Assembly (NCBI RefSeq): GCF_024347575.1
Contig: NZ_AP025503.1
Coordinates: 3,038,001 to 3,102,000, forward strand
Origin: Vibrio pelagius
GTDB lineage: Bacteria; Pseudomonadota; Gammaproteobacteria; Enterobacterales; Vibrionaceae
DNA length: 64,000 bases
Direction of reading: 5' to 3'
A program made the position numbers and the translations under genes. Positions 35,736 through 53,330 of this stretch are shown here, piece by piece; the stretch's first letter is position 1; each line of letters starts with the position of its first letter. The notes beneath the pieces were generated by a model, which was not told the origin of the DNA, searched no databases, and saw nothing but the letters and a program-made list of their open reading frames with translations.

Positions 35736-35764
35736 AAAAACCTAGTCGCAAGACTAGGCTTTCT
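35736..35764 (-). terminator. rRNA-operon terminator hairpin 4
   Basis: On the minus strand GCCTAGTC and GACTAGG pair and TTTTTG follows. It is the last of four tandem hairpins. Confidence 0.75.
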
Positions 35765-35854
35765 AACAAATGGTGGAGTGGCCTTGGTTGCGGACAACGG
35801 GTAAACCTTTTGCGGGACTCTTTCGACCGAAGGGTGAATACAATAATTCAAACG

Positions 35855-35885
35855 TAAAAAAGCCCAAGCAGTTATACTTGGGCTT
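35855..35885 (-). terminator. rRNA-operon terminator hairpin 3
   Basis: On the minus strand AAGCCCAAG and CTTGGGCTT pair, followed by TTTTTTACG; near-identical to hairpin 1. Confidence 0.85.
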
Positions 35886-35966
35886 AGTATAAGTGGCGGA
35901 AGGCTGGGGTCGCAAGCGACCGGGACTCGTTGGTCGAAGACCAAAATACCTATCCCCAGAAACGAC

Positions 35967-35994
35967 GAAAGCCTAGTCGTAAGACTAGGCTTTC
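35967..35994 (-). terminator. rRNA-operon terminator hairpin 2
   Basis: GAAAGCCTAGTC and GACTAGGCTTTC form a 12-bp stem; the T tract after it is short, so termination may be weaker. Confidence 0.7.
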
Positions 35995-36072
35995 TGATAA
36001 GTGGCGTAGTGGCCGGGGTTGCGGGCAACCGGGACTCTTTCGACCGAAGGGCGAATACAGTTATTCAAACGT

Positions 36073-36102
36073 AAAAAAGCCCAAGCAGTTATGCTTGGGC
36101 TT
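36073..36102 (-). terminator. rRNA-operon terminator hairpin 1, directly after tRNA-Asp
   Basis: On the minus strand AAGCCCAAGCA and TGCTTGGGCTT form an 11-bp stem with a 4-nt loop followed by TTTTTT. It begins 9 nt after the tRNA CCA end. Confidence 0.93.
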
Positions 36103-36110
36103 AATATAAG

Positions 36111-36187
36111 TGGCGGAGTGGACGGGACTCGAACCCGCGACCCCCGGCGTGACAGGCCGGTATTCTAACCAACTGAACTACCACTCC
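36111..36187 (-). tRNA. tRNA-Asp (anticodon GUC)
   Basis: A 77-nt tRNA on the minus strand starting GGAGTGGTAGTTCAG, with anticodon arm CCGGCCTGTCACGCCGG and T arm GGGTTCGAGTCCC, and the CCA encoded. The acceptor stem GGAGTGG/CCACTCC pairs fully. It is the distal gene of the downstream rRNA operon, 39 nt after 5S. Confidence 0.97.
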
Positions 36188-36226
36188 GCAGTGGTAAACA
36201 CGTCTTTAGACGTGGTTCCAAAATTA

Positions 36227-36346
36227 AAGCCTGGCGATGTCCTACTCTCACATGGGGAAGCCCCACACTACCATCGGCGCTATTGCGTTTCACTTCTGAG
36301 TTCGGCATGGAATCAGGTGGGTCCACAACGCTATGGTCGCCAAGCA
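36227..36346 (-). rRNA. rrf: 5S ribosomal RNA (downstream operon)
   Basis: A 120-nt 5S rRNA beginning TGCTTGGCGACCATAGCG and ending GCCAGGCTT, with the conserved CCGAACTCAGAAGTGAAACG. The ends are assigned by pairing of the terminal helix and may be off by one or two bases. Confidence 0.96.
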
Positions 36347-36463
36347 AATTCTTTCTTCTCTGATTTTCTTTCAGAAAAGTAATCTGGAAAGCTGTTTCTT
36401 GTTCTCTCAAACTCATTCAAGCGTTTGTATCTTTGAGTCCATCAAAACCCCTTGGGTGTTGTA

Positions 36464-39353
<2,890 letters not shown>

Positions 39354-39619
39354 ATACAACCCGAAGAGGTTTCGAGTTGATGACTGTTTGCTTTCACTTT
39401 TCAAAGTGAAGACAAAATAGCAACCAAGGTTTTTGGTTGTAACAAGAAGGGTTAGTTCTTATTACGTGTTTGCCGGACTCAATGGTGAATCAATGTAAAC
39501 ATTGATTCGAATACAAGACACTTGAATGTGTTTGTGTTGTGTTTATCTAATAAAAGATAAACATTGAGAACTTTTAATTTGATTTAAATAACTCTGTTAT
39601 TTAAATCAGTCAGCTTTCC

Positions 39620-39634
39620 AAATTGTTAAAGAGC
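39620..39634 (-). promoter_or_regulatory. boxA antitermination element before 23S (downstream operon)
   Basis: GCTCTTTAACAATTT on the minus strand, the standard rrn boxA, in the tRNA-Ala to 23S spacer. Confidence 0.8.
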
Positions 39635-39686
39635 AAGTTTCTTTCGAAACCATGTTTAAAAACACTATCGCTAATGCGCTTAAAGA

Positions 39687-39762
39687 TGGTGGAGCTAAGC
39701 AGGATCGAACTGCTGACCTCCTGCGTGCAAGGCAGGCGCTCTCCCAGCTGAGCTATAGCCCC
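39687..39762 (-). tRNA. tRNA-Ala (anticodon UGC)
   Basis: A 76-nt tRNA beginning GGGGCTATAGCTCAGC, anticodon arm CTGCCTTGCACGCAG, T arm AGCAGTTCGATCCTGCT and an encoded CCA. It is in the 16S-23S spacer after tRNA-Ile. Confidence 0.97.
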
Positions 39763-39802
39763 AACGAAATCGATATTGACCGCTATCTCTGGGAAAAGAT
39801 AG

Positions 39803-39879
39803 TGGTGGGTCTGAGTGGACTTGAACCACCGACCTCCCGCTTATCAGGCGAGCGCTCTAACCAGCTGAGCTACAGACCC
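39803..39879 (-). tRNA. tRNA-Ile (anticodon GAU)
   Basis: A 77-nt tRNA beginning GGGTCTGTAGCTCAGC, anticodon arm CGCCTGATAAGCG, T arm GGTGGTTCAAGTCCACT and an encoded CCA. It is first in the 16S-23S spacer. Confidence 0.97.
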
Positions 39880-39945
39880 AATATCGTCTCTTAACTTTCT
39901 AAACCGTATCAATCTGTGTGGACACTTATCGTGAATATCTTCGTA

Positions 39946-41497
<1,552 letters not shown>

Positions 41498-41661
41498 AAG
41501 ATTTTGTTGACTCAATGAATACTGATTCTATCTAACGATAGTGAATTGACTGTGCTAAGACCGAAGTCTTAATTGGTCACTCAGTTCATTGAAATCATTT
41601 TGATTCCTAAGAATCAATTTTTGATATTCATCAACGAGTGCCCACACAGATTGATAGGTTT

Positions 41662-41676
41662 AAATTGTTAAAGAGC
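41662..41676 (-). promoter_or_regulatory. boxA antitermination element, leader of the downstream rRNA operon
   Basis: GCTCTTTAACAATTT on the minus strand, between promoter and 16S. Confidence 0.8.
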
Positions 41677-41712
41677 TTTGCTATCAACGCTTTAGCGCTG
41701 AAGCGGATGCGT

Positions 41713-41740
41713 ATAATACGCGATTGACTCTGTAAGTCAA
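41713..41740 (-). promoter_or_regulatory. Promoter of the downstream rRNA operon
   Basis: On the minus strand TTGACT (41735-41740), a 16-bp spacer and TATTAT (41713-41718), followed by a GC-containing discriminator. The 16-bp spacer is typical of rRNA P1 promoters. It starts only 100 bp after the 5S gene of the upstream operon. Confidence 0.85.
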
Positions 41741-41840
41741 CATAAAACTCTAAAAAAGATTAGAACTTTATGGTGACTTGCTTAGTGACTAAGCAAAGTC
41801 GAACCTTTTGTCTTCACTTTTGAAAAGTGAAAATAAATAG

Positions 41841-41960
41841 GAGCCTGGCGATGTCCTACTCTCACATGGGGAAGCCCCACACTACCATCGGCGCTATTGC
41901 GTTTCACTTCTGAGTTCGGCATGGAATCAGGTGGGTCCACAACGCTATGGTCGCCAAGCA
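41841..41960 (-). rRNA. rrf: 5S ribosomal RNA (upstream operon)
   Basis: A 120-nt copy, the same as the 5S at 36227-36346 apart from the very 3' end. No tRNA gene follows. Hairpins lie between it and the next promoter (TTCACTTTTCAAAAGTGAA and TTGCTTAGTCACTAAGCAA on the minus strand), but none has a T tract. Confidence 0.96.
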
Positions 41961-42078
41961 AATTCTTTCTTCTCTGATTTTCTTTCAGAAAAGTAATCTG
42001 GAAAGCTGTTTCTTGTTCTCTTCAAACTCATTCAAGCGTTTGTATCTTTGAGTCCATCAAAACCCCTTGGGTGTTGTA

Positions 42079-44968
<2,890 letters not shown>

Positions 44969-45330
44969 ATACAACCCGAAGAGGTTTCGAGTTGATGACT
45001 GTTTGCTTTCACTTTTCAAAGTGAAGACAAAATAGCAACCAAGGTTTTTGGTTGTAACAAGAAGGGTTAGTTCTTATTACGTGTTTGCCGGACTCAATGG
45101 TGAATCAATGTAAACATTGATTCGAATACAAGACACTTGAATGTGTTTGTGTTGTGTTTACTGTTCTTAATAAATAAGAGCAGATAAACATTGAGAACTT
45201 TTAATTTGATTTAAATAACTCTGTTATTTAAATCAGTCAGCTTTCCAAATTGTTAAAGAGCAATAATAGCTCGAAGCTTACGCTTCAAAACCATCAATCT
45301 GTGTGGACACTTATCGTGAATATCTTCGTA
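44969..45330 (-). other. 16S-23S spacer without tRNA genes (upstream operon)
   Basis: The 362-bp spacer shares its 23S-proximal part, including boxA at 45247-45261, with the other operon, but the tRNA-Ile/tRNA-Ala block is replaced by a short hairpin-forming stretch (GAAGCTTACGCTTC). A hairpin block near 45162-45185 is also different. Such tRNA-less spacers are known among Vibrio. Confidence 0.85.
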
Positions 45331-46882
<1,552 letters not shown>

Positions 46883-47078
46883 AAGATTTTGTCGACTCAA
46901 TGAATACTGATTCTATCTAACGATAGTGAATTGACTGTGCTAAGACCGAAGTCTTAATTGGTCACTCAGTTCACTGAAATCATTTTGATACCGAAGTATC
47001 TGTTTGCCTTTGCTTATAAAAGCGAAAACAAACTTAGTGATATTCATCAACGAGTGCCCACACAGATTGATAGGTTCT

Positions 47079-47092
47079 AATTTTTAAAGAGC
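47079..47092 (-). promoter_or_regulatory. boxA-like element, leader of the upstream rRNA operon
   Basis: GCTCTTTAAAAATT on the minus strand; it differs from the usual boxA by A for C in the AACAA part. Confidence 0.65.
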
Positions 47093-47131
47093 TTTACTTT
47101 TTTGAGGCTTACCGCCTCAAAGTGGACGGCC

Positions 47132-47159
47132 ATTCTAGCGAATTAACATTCAGTGTCAA
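47132..47159 (-). promoter_or_regulatory. Proximal promoter of the upstream rRNA operon
   Basis: On the minus strand TTGACA (47154-47159), a 16-bp spacer and TAGAAT (47132-47137), followed by the GC-rich GGCCGTCC discriminator, as expected for a growth-rate and ppGpp-controlled rRNA promoter. Confidence 0.88.
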
Positions 47160-47247
47160 ACACTTTTTGAAAATTAATTTCTTTCGAATTTTCGTCTTAC
47201 TGATTACTGCTGAAGCCTTGTGGCGTCTGCCGTGTCAGTGAGGCGGC

Positions 47248-47275
47248 ATTATAGAGAGACTCTGGAACTTGGCAA
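47248..47275 (-). promoter_or_regulatory. Distal promoter of the upstream rRNA operon
   Basis: On the minus strand TTGCCA (47270-47275), a 16-bp spacer and a consensus TATAAT (47248-47253), followed by GCCGCCTC. Two promoters in tandem 116 bp apart drive the first of the two operons. Confidence 0.82.
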
Positions 47276-47333
47276 CTACTTTTTCATAAAAATTGAATAA
47301 ATAAGGGTTAACTGCCTAATAGTTCATCAAAAC

Positions 47334-47364
47334 AAAAAAAAGAGAGCATTTCTGCTCTCTTTTT
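47334..47364 (-). terminator. Terminator after fre
   Basis: AGAGAGCA and TGCTCTCT pair around a 4-nt loop, with T tracts on both strands. It closes the ubiD-ferredoxin-fre operon just before the rRNA promoters. Confidence 0.9.
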
Positions 47365-47386
47365 GAACGAATTAATACGCTTTTAG

Positions 47387-48100
47387 TTAGATAAATGCGT
47401 AGGCATCAGCATACATATGCTCGCGCTTCGCATCTTTTTTCTCAGTAAATTGCTCTCTTGCAGCGCCAGCCATTTCAAAACGACCTGCAATATAGATGTC
47501 ATAATCAGCTAGAGACTCAAAGTTATGATTAATTGCTTCTAGCACATTACCCGTTTGACCACTCCATGCTGCTGGTGCGTCTTCTACTACTGGCACGAAG
47601 TGAACATTGCTGTGCTTTTCTGCAATCTCAGTTAGCTCTGCTTTCGCGTAAAGCTGGCGCTCATCTTTAGCACCCCAGTACAGGTGAATTTCTTTTTGGC
47701 TGTTCTGAGCGATGCAGTGATCAAGAATAGAACGTACGTAGCTGAAACCAGTACCACCAGCCACTAGTAATAGTGGACGATCACTCTCTTCTTTTACCCA
47801 AGCGTCACCGTGAGGTGCATCGATCGCGATATCACCGTCTTCTGCGAGTGCTTTCTGCATTGCTTCTACTACTTCAAGAGCGTAAGCGTTATGTTCTGCG
47901 GCACCGATATGTAGCTCTAGTTCACCTTCGTGACGGCAAGGGCTGCTCGCAATTGAGAATGGGCGCTTATCTTTCTCGCCCATCTCTACCATAAGGTATT
48001 GACCAGCTTTAAATGCTACTGGTGTTTCTGGGTGAAGTAGAATCTGGTACGTGTTACACGCCAACGGCTCGATAGACTTCACTTTACATTTAATTGTCAT
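47387..48100 (-). CDS. fre: NAD(P)H-flavin reductase Fre
   Basis: A 237-aa ferredoxin-reductase-fold enzyme that reduces free flavins with NAD(P)H. The flavin-binding motif is RPFSIASSP, the nucleotide-binding motif [12 protein letters not shown], and the C-terminal [16 protein letters not shown] is family-typical. It follows ubiD, as in E. coli, but with a ferredoxin gene between. It may supply reduced flavin for several pathways, and possibly for prenylated FMN used by UbiD (inference). Confidence 0.95.
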   Translation of the reverse strand: MTIKCKVKSIEPLACNTYQILLHPETPVAFKAGQYLMVEMGEKDKRPFSIASSPCRHEGELELHIGAAEHNAYALEVVEAMQKALAEDGDIAIDAPHGDAWVKEESDRPLLLVAGGTGFSYVRSILDHCIAQNSQKEIHLYWGAKDERQLYAKAELTEIAEKHSNVHFVPVVEDAPAAWSGQTGNVLEAINHNFESLADYDIYIAGRFEMAGAAREQFTEKKDAKREHMYADAYAFI

Positions 48101-48120
48101 GCTATTCCTCTCACAGACCT

Positions 48121-48390
48121 TTAATCAGCAAAGGTCAGGGCTAAATTACTTTCTGCTATTGCTTGGCAAGCGAAGATCCACCCTTGTTGCTGCTCTTTCT
48201 CTGTAAGCATTGGCTCAAGGTGGTAACTGACTTGCCCTTCTAGTTTTTTGCACATGCACATCGCACAAGCGCCGACTTGGCAACGGTTGGGGAAGTTAAT
48301 ATTGCTGTTGAGCGCAGCATCCAACACCGTTTGCCCTTTTTCTATATCGAAGGTGATATTTTCTGGATACAAGACTACTTGGTAGCTCAT
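48121..48390 (-). CDS. 2Fe-2S plant-type ferredoxin between ubiD and fre
   Basis: An 89-aa ferredoxin with the [2Fe-2S] ligand pattern [12 protein letters not shown] (C-x4-C-x2-C) and the distant fourth Cys in IFACQA. Its ATG overlaps the ubiD stop by four bases (ATGA), and fre follows after 20 bp, so the three genes are co-expressed and probably coupled. The sequence resembles YfaE-type and reductase-associated ferredoxins. Fre could pass electrons to it or it could serve ubiquinone synthesis; neither is proven by the sequence. Confidence 0.9.
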   Translation of the reverse strand: MSYQVVLYPENITFDIEKGQTVLDAALNSNINFPNRCQVGACAMCMCKKLEGQVSYHLEPMLTEKEQQQGWIFACQAIAESNLALTFAD

Positions 48391-50231
48391 AAGATTCCTA
48401 GTTGTCCCCAGATACTATCAACTTTTTCGACAATCTTTGGATCTTTTGTAATGGGTGTACCCCATTCACGTCGACACTCTTGACCTTGAATCTTATTCGT
48501 CGCATCCAATCCCATACGAGACAGTGAAGAAGGTTGTGATTCAAAAATCGTATCGCGCGCCGGATCCATTCGCGTGGTAATCGCCCAGATAATATCGTTC
48601 CAATCACGAACATTAACGTCGCCATCACACACAATCACGAACTTGTTATCCGCAAACTGCTGCCAGATGGTTTCCATCACTTCTTTTGCATGATGCGCCT
48701 TCGCTTTCTCAATCGAAACCACGACCATACTGCTATTGTTATTTTGCAGATGGATATCGATGATTTCTGGGTGAGTTTGCTTAATCTGTTGGAGTGCTTG
48801 CTCGCATACCGGCTTGTCTTCACTTACTGCAGAAGCTTCAGGAGACAGTTCAAGCTCGGCATCCCACTTCTTGGTGATATCCAGCCCCATCTTTGAGCCT
48901 AAGCCAACAACTGGAGATGCAAAGTCGAGAGAATCAATAGGCGTGCTCTCTATCATCAATGTGTCACGCTTAGGACTCATATGCTCAGCCATCGCTGCAG
49001 TGACTTCAGACCAATCACGTGCATTAACACTCTCATCGCATACCAGTACAAATTTGGTGTACATGAACTGACGTAAGAAAGACCATACCCCCATCATCAC
49101 GCGCTTTGCATGACCTGGGTACTGTTTCTTCATGGTCACTACTGCCATTCGGTACGAACATCCTTCAGGCGGTAGGTAGAAATCTTCTATTTCAGGGAAC
49201 TGCTTTTGCAGAATTGGCACGAACACTTCGTTCAGCGCCACACCTAATACTGCAGGCTCATCTGGCGGACGGCCTGTGTAGGTGCTGTGATAAATAGGGT
49301 CTTTACGCATGGTGATATGAGTAATGGTAAACACATGGTGTTTTTCTTTCTCATTGTAGTAACCCGTATGATCACCATATGGACCTTCATCAGCAAACTC
49401 ATTCGGGTCGATATAGCCTTCCATCACAATCTCTGCGCTGGCTGGCACTTCTAGATTATTACTAATCGATTTAACCACTTCCGTTTTACTACCACGCAGC
49501 AGACCAGCAAACGCGTACTCAGAGAGCGTATCTGGCACTGGTGTTACTGCACCTAGTATGGTGGCTGGATCTGCGCCAAAAGCAACTGATACTGGGAATG
49601 GCTTACCTGGATTTGTCTCCATCCAGTCTCGAAGATCGAGTGCTCCACCTCGGTGAGCAAGCCAACGCATGATGATCTTGTTCTTACCTATCTTCTGTTG
49701 ACGATAGATACCCAAGTTTTGGCGTTTCTTATTTGGCCCGCGAGTAACCGTCAAGCCCCAAGTTAATAGAGGAGCAACGTCATCTGCCCAACAGCTCATT
49801 ACCGGAACTTTATCGAGATCAACCTCGTCACCCTGCCAAACGATCTCTTGGCACGGCGCTTTACGCAAGCGCTTGGCTGGCATATTTAAGACTTGTTTAA
49901 AGACCGGTATTTTTTCTATCGCATCTTTAAAACCTTTAGGCGGCTCTGGCTCTTTAAGATAAGCCAGTAACTTACCTACTTCGCGTAACTCTTTAACATC
50001 CTGACGCCCCATACCGATAGCCACACGCTCTGATGTACCAAATAAGTTGGTCAACACAGGCATGTTATAGCCAATTGGGTTTTCGAATAGCAATGCAGGA
50101 CCACCAGCGCGTAATGTACGATCACTGATCTCTGTCATTTCATAATCGGGGTCGACAGGGTGAGAAATGCGCTTTAGCTGACCAATCCCTTCTAGGTGAT
50201 CGATAAAGTCGCGTAAATCCTTATAACTCAT
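48387..50231 (-). CDS. ubiD: 3-polyprenyl-4-hydroxybenzoate decarboxylase UbiD, with extended C terminus
   Basis: A prenylated-FMN decarboxylase of ubiquinone synthesis. The 614-aa protein is over 110 residues longer than E. coli UbiD (about 497). The N-terminal 450 residues are ordinary ([20 protein letters not shown] at the start; [16 protein letters not shown] in the core). The extra length is a second copy of the C-terminal domain: [16 protein letters not shown]...[19 protein letters not shown] (about 374-410) recurs as [13 protein letters not shown]...[19 protein letters not shown] (about 514-547). It is first in the ubiD-ferredoxin-fre operon. Confidence 0.95.
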   Translation of the reverse strand: MSYKDLRDFIDHLEGIGQLKRISHPVDPDYEMTEISDRTLRAGGPALLFENPIGYNMPVLTNLFGTSERVAIGMGRQDVKELREVGKLLAYLKEPEPPKGFKDAIEKIPVFKQVLNMPAKRLRKAPCQEIVWQGDEVDLDKVPVMSCWADDVAPLLTWGLTVTRGPNKKRQNLGIYRQQKIGKNKIIMRWLAHRGGALDLRDWMETNPGKPFPVSVAFGADPATILGAVTPVPDTLSEYAFAGLLRGSKTEVVKSISNNLEVPASAEIVMEGYIDPNEFADEGPYGDHTGYYNEKEKHHVFTITHITMRKDPIYHSTYTGRPPDEPAVLGVALNEVFVPILQKQFPEIEDFYLPPEGCSYRMAVVTMKKQYPGHAKRVMMGVWSFLRQFMYTKFVLVCDESVNARDWSEVTAAMAEHMSPKRDTLMIESTPIDSLDFASPVVGLGSKMGLDITKKWDAELELSPEASAVSEDKPVCEQALQQIKQTHPEIIDIHLQNNNSSMVVVSIEKAKAHHAKEVMETIWQQFADNKFVIVCDGDVNVRDWNDIIWAITTRMDPARDTIFESQPSSLSRMGLDATNKIQGQECRREWGTPITKDPKIVEKVDSIWGQLGIL

Positions 50232-50270
50232 AGGGCTTCTAATGCTGATTAATCTGCAAGCAGTATAACA

Positions 50271-50299
50271 AAAAGGGGCATCCTGAGATCCCCCTTTTT
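50271..50299 (-). terminator. Terminator after the HEAT-like protein gene
   Basis: AAAAGGGG and CCCCTTTT pair around a 12-nt loop with T residues following on the minus strand. Confidence 0.85.
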
Positions 50300-50327
50300 A
50301 GTAAGGTTATTGCGAGGTAAAACCCAG

Positions 50328-51323
50328 TTACGGTAGCACTTTCTGGATTACAGAGCTTTTCACTTGTGGGTTATCGTTAACTAAGTCTTGTAGCCAACCC
50401 GTGTGACCTTGTTTGGCTAACTCACGTGCGACCAACGAAGCGTCGTCTGCTATCGCCATGCGAGAGACTAGAAATGCTTTTACCTCTTCCGAAAGTGGGT
50501 TCACTCTTGTGAGTAAGGTGATCGCTTCTTCTTTCAGGCGTGGGTTCTTAGTCGCTGCCATCACCTGTTCTAATGCAAAAGGTTCTTTGCTTTGTGCTAA
50601 GCGCACGAGCTCTGCTTGACTATGATAGTCGGCTTTCATCTTCCACAGGATTTGATAGACCTCAGGGTCTTCGCTGACTTGTGCCAAGCGCACTACCACT
50701 TCGGTTGATGGCAGCCAACTTACAATTGGCGACTCGGTCAACTGTTTCGTTAGGTAATTGACCGCCTCTGGAGACAAACTATCAAGCTCACGAACCAGTA
50801 ATGCTTCACGCGTTTGAACTTGATGCTCTCCCCCTGAGAGCCACGACCTTAAGTCGAGATCTTTATTTTCCGCATTTAATACAAACACCAAGGTACTTTG
50901 GTCTTCGCGGAACTGTTTGATAAGACGACTAGCAATGGATGGATAGTTGAATGCCGGAACCGTAAATTCATAACCATCCCCACGTTCTAAAACTTGGTAA
51001 GTGGGTGTAATAGCCAGCTGTTGCTCTACAAAGATCGACATCTTGGGGGTGAGAGCTATATCTAGCTGCTCTATCTTTTTGAGCAATTGGTAACGAGCCA
51101 CCTCTTGCTGGGGAAAGGTAAGACGTTCAAGGGCAAATCGCAACGAATTCACTTCATCGCGCATCACTAATTCTAGAAACTCTGAGGTCTTTTGTTTTAC
51201 TTGGTCATTCTCCAGCCACATTTCGACTGTTTGAGGAGACATCTCTGTCGCGAATGATGTGCTGACAGGTGTAAATAACAGTGAAGTAGACAGGAGTATT
51301 GACGACAACAGTCCATGTTGCAT
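50328..51323 (-). CDS. Exported protein with HEAT-like helical repeats, function unknown
   Basis: A 331-aa protein with a signal peptide (MQHGLLSSILLSTSLLFTPVST, probable cleavage near SFA-TE), so likely periplasmic. The body is helical; the C-terminal third (for example EPFALEQVMAATKNPRLKEEAITLL and VSRMAIADDASLVARELAKQG) resembles HEAT-type repeats. An upstream frame extension to 51371 is disfavoured because AAGGAAG lies just before the ATG at 51323. I do not recognise a named family. It sits alone between rho and ubiD, with its own terminator. Confidence 0.75.
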   Translation of the reverse strand: MQHGLLSSILLSTSLLFTPVSTSFATEMSPQTVEMWLENDQVKQKTSEFLELVMRDEVNSLRFALERLTFPQQEVARYQLLKKIEQLDIALTPKMSIFVEQQLAITPTYQVLERGDGYEFTVPAFNYPSIASRLIKQFREDQSTLVFVLNAENKDLDLRSWLSGGEHQVQTREALLVRELDSLSPEAVNYLTKQLTESPIVSWLPSTEVVVRLAQVSEDPEVYQILWKMKADYHSQAELVRLAQSKEPFALEQVMAATKNPRLKEEAITLLTRVNPLSEEVKAFLVSRMAIADDASLVARELAKQGHTGWLQDLVNDNPQVKSSVIQKVLP

Positions 51324-51381
51324 TTTAACTTCCTTGTAACACTTTTGGTTATTCTGCAATCTACTCACCAAAAATGCAAAT

Positions 51382-51407
51382 AAAAAGCGCTACCAGTGGC
51401 AGCGCTT
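51382..51407 (-). terminator. Terminator after rho
   Basis: On the minus strand AAGCGCT and AGCGCTT pair around a 9-10-nt loop and a T run follows. Confidence 0.82.
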
Positions 51408-51436
51408 CATAAGCGTTCTAGATAACGATATCAAAC

Positions 51437-52696
51437 TTATTGACGACGCATTGCATCAAAGAACTCATCGTTGGTCTTCGTCATCGCTAGCTTGTCTATT
51501 AGGAATTCCATTGCATCGATTTCGCCCATTGGGTGAACAATCTTACGTAGGATCCACATCTTCTGCAGCTCATCGTTCTTCGTCAGTAGTTCTTCACGAC
51601 GAGTACCTGAACGGTTGAAGTCGATTGCAGGGAAAACACGCTTCTCAGCGATCTTACGGTTCAAGTGGATTTCCATGTTACCTGTACCCTTGAACTCTTC
51701 GTAGATAACTTCATCCATCTTAGAACCAGTATCAACCAGTGCTGTTGCTAGGATAGTCAAGCTACCCCCCTCTTCTACGTTACGTGCCGCACCGAAGAAA
51801 CGCTTAGGACGGTGTAGCGCGTTGGCATCCACACCACCAGTCAGTACTTTACCTGATGAAGGTACTACGGTGTTGTATGCACGTGCTAGACGAGTAATAG
51901 AGTCAAGTAGGATAACCACGTCTTTCTTGTGTTCAACAAGACGTTTCGCTTTCTCGATAACCATTTCTGCAACTTGTACGTGGCGAGATGCTGGCTCATC
52001 GAAAGTCGATGCAACTACTTCACCTTTAACTAGGCGTTGCATCTCGGTTACTTCTTCTGGACGCTCATCGATAAGAAGTACCATTAGCTCACACTCTGGG
52101 TGGTTGTGAGCAATGCTTTGTGCAATGTTCTGAAGCAACATTGTCTTACCCGCTTTAGGCGGAGCAACAATCAGACCACGCTGACCTTTACCAATTGGTG
52201 ATGCAAGATCTAGTACACGTGCTGTGATGTCTTCAGTAGAACCATTACCGCGCTCCATAACCATACGCTCGTTAGCGTGAAGAGGGGTAAGGTTTTCAAA
52301 TAGGATTTTGTTACGAGCGTTGTCTGGTTTGTCGTGGTTTACCGTATTTACTTTAAGCAGTGCAAAGTAGCGTTCGCCATCTTTTGGTGGGCGAATCTTT
52401 CCGGCAATTGAGTCGCCAGTACGTAGGTTGAAACGACGAATCTGACTTGGCGATACGTAAATGTCGTCAGGACCAGCTAGGTATGAGCTGTCTGCGCTAC
52501 GCAGGAAACCAAAACCGTCTTGCAGAATTTCTAGAACACCATCACCGAAGATGTCTTCACCACTTTTCGCGTGTGCTTTAAGGATAGAGAAGATAATGTC
52601 CTGTTTTCTTAGACGAGCTAGGTTTTCTAGGCCTAGGCTTTCGCCAAGTTTAACAAGTTCAGATACAGGTCTGTTCTTCAGTTCTGTAAGATTCAT
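51437..52696 (-). CDS. rho: Transcription termination factor Rho
   Basis: A 419-aa hexameric RNA helicase, the same length as in E. coli. The N-terminal RNA-binding domain starts [18 protein letters not shown] and includes [19 protein letters not shown]; the motor domain has Walker [24 protein letters not shown] and Walker [14 protein letters not shown]. The frame is open upstream to a TTG at 52720, but the ATG at 52696 matches the family start. It lies downstream of trxA, separated by a terminator and a 200-bp leader region, as expected for an autoregulated gene. Confidence 0.98.
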   Translation of the reverse strand: MNLTELKNRPVSELVKLGESLGLENLARLRKQDIIFSILKAHAKSGEDIFGDGVLEILQDGFGFLRSADSSYLAGPDDIYVSPSQIRRFNLRTGDSIAGKIRPPKDGERYFALLKVNTVNHDKPDNARNKILFENLTPLHANERMVMERGNGSTEDITARVLDLASPIGKGQRGLIVAPPKAGKTMLLQNIAQSIAHNHPECELMVLLIDERPEEVTEMQRLVKGEVVASTFDEPASRHVQVAEMVIEKAKRLVEHKKDVVILLDSITRLARAYNTVVPSSGKVLTGGVDANALHRPKRFFGAARNVEEGGSLTILATALVDTGSKMDEVIYEEFKGTGNMEIHLNRKIAEKRVFPAIDFNRSGTRREELLTKNDELQKMWILRKIVHPMGEIDAMEFLIDKLAMTKTNDEFFDAMRRQ

Positions 52697-52845
52697 TGTG
52701 GTGGATGCTTGTTTAGTCAAAATAAGATCTGTTTTCTAGTTAAGAGGGATTCGGTCACAGGATCGACCAAGAAGAGAAATTTGTTCAATTAACGTGCGAT
52801 AAATTATCACTAAAACTAAGCCTAGTCTATAGCTTAGAAAAAACA

Positions 52846-52874
52846 AAACCGTGCATTTGTTAACTGCACGGTTT
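52846..52874 (-). terminator. Terminator after trxA
   Basis: On the minus strand AAACCGTGCA and TGCACGGTTT pair around a 9-nt loop, followed by TGTTTTTT. Confidence 0.9.
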
Positions 52875-52892
52875 CTTTTTATTGCTTGCCTA

Positions 52893-53219
52893 TTATAGGT
52901 TCGCGTCTAGGAACTCTTTTAGTTGAGTTTTAGACAGAGCACCAACTTTAGTTGCTGCTACGCCACCATCTTTGAAAAGAAGTAGCGTTGGAATACCACG
53001 GATACCAAACTTAGGTGGTGTACCCGCGTTTTGGTCGATATTCAGTTTACCGATAGTGAGCTTGCCTTCGTACTCGTCGGCGATTTCATCAAGAATCGGC
53101 GCAATCATTTTACATGGACCACACCATTCCGCCCAAAAATCAACAAGAACCGGGCCTGCAGCGTTGATTACGTCGTTATCAAAACCTTCATCAGTAAGCT
53201 GCAAAATCTTATCACTCAT
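52893..53219 (-). CDS. trxA: Thioredoxin 1
   Basis: A 108-aa thioredoxin, reductant for ribonucleotide reductase, PAPS reductase and others. The active site is [14 protein letters not shown]; the cis-Pro lies in [21 protein letters not shown] precedes the ATG at 53219, so an upstream in-frame start (53231) is not used. It is upstream of rho and divergent from rhlB, as in E. coli. Confidence 0.98.
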   Translation of the reverse strand: MSDKILQLTDEGFDNDVINAAGPVLVDFWAEWCGPCKMIAPILDEIADEYEGKLTIGKLNIDQNAGTPPKFGIRGIPTLLLFKDGGVAATKVGALSKTQLKEFLDANL

Positions 53220-53330
53220 CTTCCACTCCAATGTGTTTTTTAGAACTGGTTGGATGATAACCAGTAAATAGATGCCCTATTGGAATGTATTTACTTTCGT
53301 ATTGCAAGCTTAAGCTGATATTCTATAGCT

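Larger units (their letters stand above)
35728..36110 (-). repeat. Duplicated cassette of terminators and tRNA 3'-end fragments after the rRNA operon
   Basis: Two similar units follow tRNA-Asp with a period of about 220-230 bp (GAAACGAC at 35728 and 35959; CGTAAAAAAGCCCAAGC at about 35853 and 36070). Each holds one GCCTAGTC-type hairpin and one GCCCAAGC-type hairpin. Just after each hairpin on the plus strand stands a short sequence like the tRNA-Asp 3' end (TGGTGGAGTGG at 35771, TGGCGGAAGG at 35894, TGGCGTAGTGG at 36002; compare TGGCGGAGTGG of the intact tRNA at 36111). This looks like decayed copies of a tRNA-plus-terminator unit. A 109-codon frame across it is not a gene. Confidence 0.8.

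Noticed and set aside
35699..36028. 109-codon minus-strand reading frame downstream of tRNA-Asp
   Set aside because: It runs through the duplicated terminator/tRNA-fragment cassette; its internal peptide repeat is simply the translated DNA repeat, and there is no ribosome-binding site.
41741..41840. Hairpins after the upstream 5S as an intrinsic terminator
   Set aside because: Stems are AT-rich and not followed by a T tract, so I did not call a terminator; they may be RNase III processing stems.
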